Shown piece by piece: positions 14,696-20,813 of a DNA stretch of 25,527 nt. The position numbers and the translations under genes were made by a program. Numbering within the stretch: the first letter of the stretch is position 1; every line of letters starts with the position of its first letter. The notes beneath the pieces are model-generated. The model searched no databases, was not told the origin of the DNA, and was given only the letters and a program-made list of their open reading frames with translations. The DNA is from Acetobacteraceae bacterium (GTDB lineage: Bacteria > Pseudomonadota > Alphaproteobacteria > Acetobacterales > Acetobacteraceae), in assembly GCA_003506895.1 (NCBI GenBank), contig DNXO01000042.1, positions 209,944 through 235,470 of the forward strand. The letters are read 5' to 3'.

Positions 14696-15862
14696 ATGAA
14701 AGACCAGTTACGCGCCGACCCCCACGCCGAAATCCGCGAGGAAGTCCGCAAGCTGTGTAGCAAGTTCCCCGGCGAATACTGGCGCAAGCTGGATGAGCAA
14801 CGCGGCTATCCGACCGAGTTCGTCCGCGCACTGACCGAAGGCGGCTACCTCGGCGCCCTGATCCCCGAGGAATACGGCGGCGCTGGCCTGCCGCTGTCCG
14901 CTGCCGCCGCGATCCTGGAAACCGTCCAGGCCGAGGGCTGTAACGGCGCCGCCTGCCACGCCCAGATGTACATCATGGGCACGATCCTGCGGCACGGCAC
15001 GGACGAGCAGAAGAAGACCTACCTGCCGAAAATCGCGACCGGGGAGCTGCGCTTGCAGGCGTTCGGCGTCACCGAACCAACCAGCGGGACGGACACGACA
15101 TCCCTGCGCACCTTCGCCCGCAAGGAAGGCGACAAATACATCGTCAACGGCCAAAAAGTCTGGACCAGCCGCGCGGAGCACTCCGACCTGATGCTGTTGT
15201 TGGCCCGCACGACGCCGAAAGACCAGACCGCCAAGAAGACCGAGGGGCTTTCGACCTTTATCGTCGACATGCGTGCCGCGCTGGGCAACGGGCTGACCAT
15301 CCGGCCGATCCGCACGATGATGAACCACAACTCAACCGAGGTGTTCTTCGACAACATGGAAGTCCCGGCCGAGAACCTGGTCGGCGTCGAGGGCCGCGGC
15401 TTCCGCTACATTCTGGATGGCATGAACGCCGAACGCCTGCTGATCGCCGCCGAGTGCATCGGCGACGCCAAATGGTTCCTGAACAAAGCCAGCGACTACG
15501 CGCGCGAACGTCAGGTCTTCGGCCGCCCGATCGGCCAGAACCAGGGCATCCAGTTCCCGCTCGCCCGCGCCTACGCGCAGATGCGCGCCGCCGAACTGAT
15601 GGTGCAGGCCGGGTGCGACAAGTTCGAGGCCGGCGAAACGCCGGGCGAGGAAGCCAACATGGCGAAGATGCTCGCCGCCGAAGCATCCTGGGCGGCGGGC
15701 GAGGCCTGCATCCAAACCCACGGCGGATTCGGCTTTGCCGAGGAATACGACATCGAACGGAAGTTCCGTGAAACCCGGCTGTACCAGGTCGCGCCGATCA
15801 GCACGAACCTGATCCTTTCGTATATCGCAGAGCATGTCCTGGGGTTGCCGCGGAGTTATTAA
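14696..15862 (+). CDS. Acyl-CoA dehydrogenase family flavoprotein
   Basis: FAD-dependent alpha,beta-dehydrogenation of an acyl-CoA; the substrate is unknown. From the ATG at 14696 the product has 388 residues, normal for the family. FAD/substrate motifs are visible: QAFGVTEPTSGTDTTSLRTF (121-140), KVWTSRAEHSDLMLLLAR (154-171), the helix MNAERLLIAAECIG (243-256), RQVFGRPIGQNQGIQFPLA and QTHGGFGFAEEYDIERKFRE. At the place where medium-chain enzymes carry the catalytic Glu (YEGT) this protein has YQVAPIST, whereas Glu246 in NAERL aligns with the catalytic Glu of isovaleryl-CoA and long-chain dehydrogenases. It is therefore likely active with the alternative base, perhaps on branched or citronellyl-like substrates. 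The longer in-frame start at 14615 is not conserved. Confidence 0.92.
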   Translation: MKDQLRADPHAEIREEVRKLCSKFPGEYWRKLDEQRGYPTEFVRALTEGGYLGALIPEEYGGAGLPLSAAAAILETVQAEGCNGAACHAQMYIMGTILRHGTDEQKKTYLPKIATGELRLQAFGVTEPTSGTDTTSLRTFARKEGDKYIVNGQKVWTSRAEHSDLMLLLARTTPKDQTAKKTEGLSTFIVDMRAALGNGLTIRPIRTMMNHNSTEVFFDNMEVPAENLVGVEGRGFRYILDGMNAERLLIAAECIGDAKWFLNKASDYARERQVFGRPIGQNQGIQFPLARAYAQMRAAELMVQAGCDKFEAGETPGEEANMAKMLAAEASWAAGEACIQTHGGFGFAEEYDIERKFRETRLYQVAPISTNLILSYIAEHVLGLPRSY

Positions 15863-15876
15863 TTATAAGAATAATT
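15861..15876. other. AT-rich hairpin at the acyl-CoA dehydrogenase stop
   Basis: AATTAT and ATAATT form a 6-bp inverted repeat with an AAGA loop, overlapping the TAA stop. It begins a stretch of AT-rich sequence unlike the preceding gene and may mark the left edge of the accessory segment. A terminator role is weak because the stem is all A/T. Confidence 0.35.
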
Positions 15877-15967
15877 CCATATTAGGTTCGTTTTACCATG
15901 CGCCTATGATTCAGCCTGGAAAAGCGGTAACGGTTAAGGAATATAGAGGCCTGCGCTGGCGACGGCG

Positions 15968-16889
15968 ATGGCTTGCGGGAGCGCGAGTAACGTCATGGCT
16001 AGCGAAAATCGGGCATCACCGAGGCAGACCCTTGTCCCGTCGTTTGACAATCTTATGTGGCCAACGCTGCAAGCACTCCGGGCAATGGGCGGGTCAGCAA
16101 CTAACGAAGAGCTTCTAACGAAGGTTATCGAGTTGGAGGAGATTTCTCCAGATGTGCAGGCATTACCGCACAACGATACGCGGGAAACGCGGTTGGGCTA
16201 CAATCTTGCCTGGGCAAAAACATATCTCAAAAAATTTGGCGCCATCGAAAATAGTAGCCGAGGCGTAATGGGCGCTGAAAAAAGTCGGCGAACAACTAAC
16301 ACAAAGCGACGTTGGTGCCATCCCAGCTATATTACGTAGGCAGGCGGCTGACGAAAAACGTGCGAGAGAGATTACCAGTCCTAATGAAACCACGACGGCG
16401 GTCGATAAATCGGACTTTGAGGCAACCGAGCCATCGTGGAAGAGCCAATTACTTAGCTTGTTGCAGAAATCAACCCCGGACGCATTCGAACGACTTGCTC
16501 AGCGCCTGCTGCGGGAGGCTGGATTTATCAAGGTCGAAGTGACCGGCAAGAGCGGAGACGGAGGCATCGACGGTATCGGAGTTTTGCGCCTAACCCTGCT
16601 ATCATTTCAGGTTTTATTTCAATGTAAGCGATATCAAGGAAGCGTTGGAGCGGCAGCAATACGCGACTTTCGGGGCGCGATGGTTGGACGAAGTGACAAA
16701 GGGCTCTTTATTACAACCGGCACATTTACCTCTGATGCAAAGCGCGAAGCGACAAGGGATGGCGCACCGGCGATCGACCTTATCGACGGGGATCAACTGT
16801 GCGACCTGATGAAGCAATTAAAACTCGGGGTGCAGATCGAGATGGTGGAGAAAGCAATTGTTCAGCCCGCATGGTTTGAGGGTCTCTAA
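15968..16889 (+). pseudogene. mrr: Mrr-type restriction endonuclease, interrupted by a +1 frameshift
   Basis: Mrr proteins are type IV-like restriction enzymes that cleave modified DNA. The N-terminal part (Mrr_N winged-helix domain, with VPSFDNLMWPTLQALRAMGG and KTYLKKFGAIENSSRGV) is in one frame. The catalytic part (AFERLAQRLLREAGFIKVEV, GDGGIDGIG, FQCKRYQG) is in another. Removing one A of the pair at 16267-16268 restores an uninterrupted frame, reading GVWALKKVGEQLTQSDVGAI and on through SFERL-type sequence to the stop at 16889, about 306 residues (297 if ATG 15995 is used). Catalytic residues would be the Asp at 16569-16571 and Gln/Lys of QCK at 16620-16628. Local codon use is A/T-richer than in flanking genes. 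Whether this is a true mutation, phase variation or a sequencing error is open; a restart at TTG 16458 could yield a catalytic fragment. Confidence 0.85.
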
Positions 16890-17026
16890 CGCCCTTCCTT
16901 GCCCAAAAATGACGGCCGACCAAGCCGACAATTCCGTAATTTGTGACAGCTAGCCCCGTCGGCCCGTACTTGGTTGACTGATCGATGCGGGTGCGAACAA
17001 CGTCGCCCCGGTCATGGTTGAAATTG

Positions 17027-17530
17027 TCAAGTTGCAGGCGGATGCAGTCGCGGATCGAGCGCAAACGGCTCCTGCGTGGCAGAATAGGTCCCCGCAGCAA
17101 CCCTCTCGACGAAAATCAAGTTCCAGCTATGAGTCGATACCACGCTCGGTATCAGGACGAACGGATAATTGGCTAGCAACGAATCGCCCCACCTTTGCTG
17201 GCCAGCACTGGGCATTCCCGGCCTAAGCCAATTTGAGTTGGGAACGTCCCCGGCCCCGACCACGTGCGCGTCCGCCGGCGCGGCGATGGTGATCGCCGTC
17301 AGGACGTGCGGAACGGTATCGAGCGCCTTGAAGCCCTTATGCACGGCGACTTCGAGAATCGCGGTCGCGGGATCGACTGAACAGTAAACCGCCCGGACAC
17401 CGCGGCTGTTCCAGCGACCACCCAGCCGGTAGGCCCCTTCGCCACTGTCCCAACTCGAAGCGAACGCTGCCTGATCCAACCGCCACGCCATCAGCTTCCC
17501 GTCGCCAAATGGCGGGGGAAGCGGGGTCAT
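17027..17530 (-). CDS. RES-domain toxin of a RES/Xre toxin-antitoxin pair
   Basis: RES toxins deplete NAD+ in the cell, causing growth arrest. The 167-residue product has MAWRLDQAAFASSWDSGEGA then YRLGGRWNSRGVRAVYCS (conserved Arg17 and Arg39, Tyr49), AILEVAVHKGF with Glu60, and a C-terminal PFVLIPSVVSTHSWNLIFV followed by the short tail. These fit the RES family, including its usual length. The ATG at 17530 overlaps the antitoxin stop by 4 nt, giving the canonical antitoxin-then-toxin order. No disruption is seen, so the pair is probably functional. Confidence 0.9.
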   Translation of the reverse strand: MTPLPPPFGDGKLMAWRLDQAAFASSWDSGEGAYRLGGRWNSRGVRAVYCSVDPATAILEVAVHKGFKALDTVPHVLTAITIAAPADAHVVGAGDVPNSNWLRPGMPSAGQQRWGDSLLANYPFVLIPSVVSTHSWNLIFVERVAAGTYSATQEPFALDPRLHPPAT

Positions 17531-18012
17531 GTGTAAACGCCGTACTCCAATCGCCCGAGGAAGTCCTGCACGATCTCCAGCCCCGCCGGCGTGGCCAGAA
17601 GGTCAATTGGCCGTCGCTGGTCCAACCCGATCGCCGGTCGTTGCAGCCACTGCTCCGCCTCTTCCTGAGACCCCATCACGGCGGTTGCCTTCGCCAGAAC
17701 CTCGGCGAACTTCCAGGTCCGGCCGCTCTGCTCCTGACTGAGCCGCTTCGACGGTGCCTCCTTCCGGCGCTGGATCGTACGCAGGCTCATGCCAACGGCC
17801 CGTTCGAAAGAGTCCGACTTCGGCAGATTCACAAGATGATCGACCAAATGCACCAACGCCGCACCCGGTATCCCGCCAAGAATCATCTCATGCGCGTCGA
17901 GCGGGCCGTTCATCCTGTGCCGGAGTACCTTCGCCCCCCCGAGCAGATCGACAATCCGTTGAAATCCGCCCCTATCGCTGACGGGCATATCGATTTGCGA
18001 GTGTGTGGCCAT
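17527..18012 (-). CDS. Xre/MbcA/ParS-type antitoxin
   Basis: Antitoxin of the RES toxin encoded immediately downstream. From the ATG at 18012 the product has 161 residues. Residues about 68-95 (SFERAVGMSLRTIQRRKEAP) form a helix-turn-helix-like N-terminal DNA-binding region. The C-terminal 125-161 segment RPAIGLDQRRPIDLLATPAG, then EIVQDFLGRLEYGVYT, is the toxin-binding domain (DUF2384, MbcA/ParS/Xre), whose C-terminus typically plugs the NAD site of the toxin. Its promoter region has paired direct repeats, consistent with autoregulation. In-frame codons upstream of 18012 give Cys-rich non-conserved sequence and are rejected. Confidence 0.9.
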   Translation of the reverse strand: MATHSQIDMPVSDRGGFQRIVDLLGGAKVLRHRMNGPLDAHEMILGGIPGAALVHLVDHLVNLPKSDSFERAVGMSLRTIQRRKEAPSKRLSQEQSGRTWKFAEVLAKATAVMGSQEEAEQWLQRPAIGLDQRRPIDLLATPAGLEIVQDFLGRLEYGVYT

Positions 18013-18023
18013 TGTCGCCTCGT

Positions 18024-18065
18024 CACATGTCGCTTTCAATATGCCACATGACGCGACCTTTTCAA
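18024..18065 (-). promoter_or_regulatory. Promoter and putative operator of the RES/Xre operon
   Basis: On the minus strand TTGAAA (18060-18065), a 16-bp spacer and CATATT (18038-18043) form a plausible promoter. On the plus strand CACATGTCGC (18024-18033) and CACATGACGC (18045-18054) are near-identical direct repeats starting exactly 21 bp apart, about two helical turns, and flank or overlap the -10. This is what an antitoxin operator would look like; binding is inferred. Confidence 0.55.
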
Positions 18066-18082
18066 GACAAACGGCGCCCCAC

Positions 18083-19303
18083 CTACCCCCAAAGCACGGA
18101 CAGCGGCACGGCAAACATCCGATCCCCGAACGGCACGACCTGGTCGTGATCGTACAACACCATCCCCAGCACAAACCGGTCCCCGCAGGCCTCCGCCAGT
18201 CGCCGCATGCCGTGGAAATCCGACCGAGACACCGTCGCGGCAGCCTTCACCTCGACCCCAACGACCTGTCCCTGGCGGTTCTCCAGGACGATATCCACCT
18301 CATTCCGCTCCTTGTCCCGGAAGTAGGAGAATTCCAGCCGCTCGTCCCCCCAACCCGCCATTTTCAGCAGTTCGCCCAACACAAACGTCTCCAGGATCGC
18401 GCCAAATGACGAACGATCCTTGCGCACCCGATCGGGCGACACTCCGCGCAACGCCGCCAGCAATCCGGAATCAAGAAAATGCAGCTTCGGCGTCTTCGTC
18501 AGACGCTTCAGCCCATTGGAAAACCAGGGCTGCACCGTGCGAATTAGAAACAGATTCTCGAATATCTGCGTATATTTCCGCGTCGTGACATGGTTCAGGC
18601 CAAGCGGCGCGCCCGCGGCCGATGCATTGGCCAATTGCCCGCTATGCTCCGCCAGCACCCGCAGAAGCCGAGGCATCTGCCCCACCTGCTCCACCTGGGC
18701 GATATCCCGCACGTCCCGTTGGACGATCGCGTCGATATAGGACAGGTACCAGTCCTGCCGCCGCGCCCAAGACCGCCGGGTCAGCGCCTCGGGATAACCA
18801 CCGGACAGCACGGCCGCCACCAGATCCTCGCCCCGAACCAGCGTCTGAACCGCTGGAACCTCGCCCTGAAACACCTGCGCCAGCAGCGATGGCCGCCCCC
18901 ACCTGATCTCGGCCTGCGCCAAGGGCAGCAGTTGAACCACCTCGATCCGGCCAGCCAGGGAGTCGGCCACACGCGGCAGGGTCATCAGATTGGCTGAACC
19001 GGTCAGAAAGAACCGCCCGGGCCGAGGGTCCGCATCGACACTGGCCTTGATCGCCAACAGCAAATCCGGACTGCGCTGCACTTCATCAATCACCGCCCGG
19101 TCCAGGCGCTGCACGAACCCGGTCGGATCGGCCAGCGCACCGGCGCGGGTGGTGGCATCGTCAAGGGTCAGGAACGGCGTGCCATCGCCGGCGACCAGGC
19201 GGGCCAGGGTCGTCTTCCCAGACTGCCGGGGGCCAGCCAGCATCACCACCCGCGTGTCCGACAATGCCGCGTCAACCCGGCGATCAACGAAGCGGGGATA
19301 CAC
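18083..19303 (-). CDS. AAA ATPase (AAA_14) with DUF4143-type C-terminal domain
   Basis: The family is widespread and functionally uncharacterised. The 406-residue protein has Walker A GPRQSGKT (24-31), Walker B AVIDEVQ with Asp73-Glu74, the sensor-like FFLTGSANLMTLP (98-110), the LSGGYPEAL segment (167-174), and the DUF4143 region with RKYTQIFENLFLIRTVQPW (242-260) and HFLDSGLLAAL (275-285). The C-terminus has RNEVDIVL...GVEVKA, i.e. D337-x13-E351-V-K353, the core of a PD-(D/E)XK nuclease-like fold; catalysis is not proven. Codon use is GC-rich like the host. Start ATG 19303 follows the 22-bp repeat array and an embedded promoter. It has no partner gene; a terminator is not evident before the RES/Xre promoter. 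Confidence 0.88.
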   Translation of the reverse strand: MYPRFVDRRVDAALSDTRVVMLAGPRQSGKTTLARLVAGDGTPFLTLDDATTRAGALADPTGFVQRLDRAVIDEVQRSPDLLLAIKASVDADPRPGRFFLTGSANLMTLPRVADSLAGRIEVVQLLPLAQAEIRWGRPSLLAQVFQGEVPAVQTLVRGEDLVAAVLSGGYPEALTRRSWARRQDWYLSYIDAIVQRDVRDIAQVEQVGQMPRLLRVLAEHSGQLANASAAGAPLGLNHVTTRKYTQIFENLFLIRTVQPWFSNGLKRLTKTPKLHFLDSGLLAALRGVSPDRVRKDRSSFGAILETFVLGELLKMAGWGDERLEFSYFRDKERNEVDIVLENRQGQVVGVEVKAAATVSRSDFHGMRRLAEACGDRFVLGMVLYDHDQVVPFGDRMFAVPLSVLWG

Positions 19304-19323
19304 GAAAGCGACCTTTCAGCCAG

Positions 19324-19455
19324 CGACCAATTGAAATTCTACATCCGACCAATTGAAAGTCAATGAGCGACCAATTGAAAATACAAATCCGACCGATTGA
19401 AATTTTTAACCCGACTGATTGAAAGTAATAAAGCGACCAATTGAAATTTGATTCA
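19324..19455. repeat. Six-unit, exactly 22-bp-period direct repeat array upstream of the ATPase gene
   Basis: The 13-bp core CGACCAATTGAAA begins at 19324, 19346, 19368, 19390, 19412 and 19434, a strict 22-bp period, with 9-bp A/T-rich variable linkers. Units 1, 2, 3 and 6 are perfect in the core; unit 4 reads CGACCGATTGAAA and unit 5 CGACTGATTGAAA. The bases before the core largely alternate AG, TC, AG, TC, CC, AG, suggesting a 44-bp higher-order unit. 22 bp is about two turns of B-DNA, so all cores would face the same side. The ATPase promoter lies within units 1-2. Function is inferred to be an operator or iteron-like array. Confidence 0.93.
19336..19363 (-). promoter_or_regulatory. Predicted promoter of the ATPase gene, inside the repeat array
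   Basis: On the minus strand TTGACT (19358-19363), a 16-bp spacer and TAGAAT (19336-19341) make a near-consensus sigma-70 promoter about 26 nt before the ATG at 19303. The hexamers lie in two linkers, while the conserved core of unit 2 fills the spacer, so a protein bound to the cores would sit on the promoter. Confidence 0.6.
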
Positions 19456-19471
19456 AAAATAGTCTTTTAAA

Positions 19472-20041
19472 TCAATCATAAATGGCAAAATCTTCTCCAA
19501 CTCTGAACACCAAAACCCGCGCCGCGCCCTGCTCCAGAGTCGACAAAATTGCCTCATCCGGCACCCACACTTCCTCGCGGCCGGTCTCCGCGACGATCAA
19601 CGCTCCCGGCGCGATCCGCCGCACCGCCCGCAACCGGGCCAGTGCCCGCGGTACCAAGTCCTGCCCATAAGGCGGATCCAGGAACACCAGCGATGCGGCG
19701 GCGCCCGGACTAACCCGCTGAACATCCGCCGCCACGATCTCGACCCGTCCCTCTGCTCGGCAGGCGGCAACATTCGCCCGCAGAGCCTTCAGCGCCGCCG
19801 CATCCTTTTCGATAAAACACGCCGAAGCCGCGCCCCGCGACAGCGCCTCCAGCCCCAACGCACCCGTTCCAGCAAACACGTCCAGCACAAGCGCGCCGTC
19901 TATCACGCCACGGCCGCCCCATTCCGCATGCATCAGCACGTCGAACAACGCCTGCCGGACCCGATCCGCCGTCGGTCGGGTTCCCTGCCCTTGTGGCGCG
20001 ACCAGAGTCCGGCCACGCCAGGCACCCGCGACAATCCGCAT
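19472..20041 (-). CDS. rsmD: 16S rRNA (guanine966-N2)-methyltransferase RsmD
   Basis: SAM-dependent methylation of G966 in 16S rRNA. From the ATG at 20041 the 189-residue product begins MRIVAGAWRGRTLVAPQGQG, has RPTADRVRQALFDVL, the SAM motif DVFAGTGALG (54-63) and the catalytic DPPYG (122-126), all RsmD features. It starts 4 nt after the rluB stop. The AT-rich flank downstream of its stop borders the 22-bp repeat array, so this stop marks the right edge of the accessory segment. Confidence 0.95.
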   Translation of the reverse strand: MRIVAGAWRGRTLVAPQGQGTRPTADRVRQALFDVLMHAEWGGRGVIDGALVLDVFAGTGALGLEALSRGAASACFIEKDAAALKALRANVAACRAEGRVEIVAADVQRVSPGAAASLVFLDPPYGQDLVPRALARLRAVRRIAPGALIVAETGREEVWVPDEAILSTLEQGAARVLVFRVGEDFAIYD

Positions 20042-20045
20042 CCTG

Positions 20046-20813
20046 CTATCGGTGGCGCGGCAACGGCGCAGGCGCCCCCGCACCCGCCGGCAATTGCTCG
20101 CGCAGAACCCGTGGCGGGATCTCCTCGATCCCACCACGCTCCAGCGTCCCAAGCTGGAATGGCCCATAAGCCACCCGGATCAGCCGAGATACCGCCAGCC
20201 CCAGATGCTCCATCACCCGCCGGATTTCCCGGTTTCGCCCCTCACGCAGACTGACCGTCAGCCAAGTGTTGTCGCCCTTCTTGGCATCGACCTCGGCGTC
20301 GATCGGCCCGTATCGCACACCATCGACCGTCACCCCCTGCGCCAGCGCCTTCAACTGTGCCTCATTCGGCACCCCGAACACGCGCACGCGATAACGCCGC
20401 AGCCATCCGGTCGCCGGGAGTTCTAACTGCCGCGCCAACCCGCCGTCGTTGGTCAGCAGCAGCAGCCCCTCGCTGGTCAGATCCAGCCGTCCGACGCTGA
20501 TCACCCGTGGCAACTGGTGCTTCAACTTGTCGAATACCGTCGGCCGGCCTTCGGGGTCCTTATGCGTGGTCACCAGCCCTTCCGGCTTATGATACCGCCA
20601 AACCCGCGTGCGATCCGGCTGGTCCACGACCTTGCCGTTGACCTGCACCACGTCTCCGGCCGCGATGAACGTGGCCGGATGAGTCACCACCTTGCCGTTC
20701 AGCTTGACCGCACCTTCTTCCAACATCCGTTCGGCATCCCGCCGGCTGGCAACCCCGGCTCTGGATAGCCATTTGGCGATCCGGTCGCCGCGCGGTTCTG
20801 CGGTTTCACTCAT
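20046..20813 (-). CDS. rluB: 23S rRNA pseudouridine synthase (RluB-like)
   Basis: Pseudouridine synthase of the RsuA/RluB/RluE group acting on 23S (or 16S) rRNA. From the ATG at 20813 the product has 255 residues: an S4 RNA-binding domain (about 10-60, with RIAKWLSRAGVASRRDAERM), then the catalytic domain with Asp111 in GRLDLTSEGLLLLTNDG, YRVRVFGVPNEAQL, and LREGRNREIRRVMEHLGLAV. The length and C-terminus fit RluB best, but RluE/RsuA-like specificity cannot be excluded. The ATG overlaps the purD stop by 4 nt (ATGA, 20810-20813). Confidence 0.88.
   Translation of the reverse strand: MSETAEPRGDRIAKWLSRAGVASRRDAERMLEEGAVKLNGKVVTHPATFIAAGDVVQVNGKVVDQPDRTRVWRYHKPEGLVTTHKDPEGRPTVFDKLKHQLPRVISVGRLDLTSEGLLLLTNDGGLARQLELPATGWLRRYRVRVFGVPNEAQLKALAQGVTVDGVRYGPIDAEVDAKKGDNTWLTVSLREGRNREIRRVMEHLGLAVSRLIRVAYGPFQLGTLERGGIEEIPPRVLREQLPAGAGAPAPLPRHR

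Noticed and set aside
16780..17100. 106-codon minus-strand open frame between mrr and the RES toxin
   Set aside because: It overlaps the mrr end and the RES 3' end, has no ribosome site or recognisable motif, and contains no membrane or domain pattern. The 137 bp gap 16890-17026 shows only a loose 7-bp inverted repeat (GGCCGAC/GTCGGCC) with a long loop.
19324..19455. Possible CRISPR array, because cores end in ATTGAAA like many CRISPR repeats
   Set aside because: The period is only 22 bp with 9-bp A/T-rich linkers, far too short for spacers, and no cas genes are present.
19304..19490. Plasmid-type replication origin (iterons plus AT-rich flank)
   Set aside because: No Rep, ParA/ParB or DnaA box is visible nearby, and the flanks are chromosomal housekeeping genes. 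Retained only as a comparison in the repeat finding.
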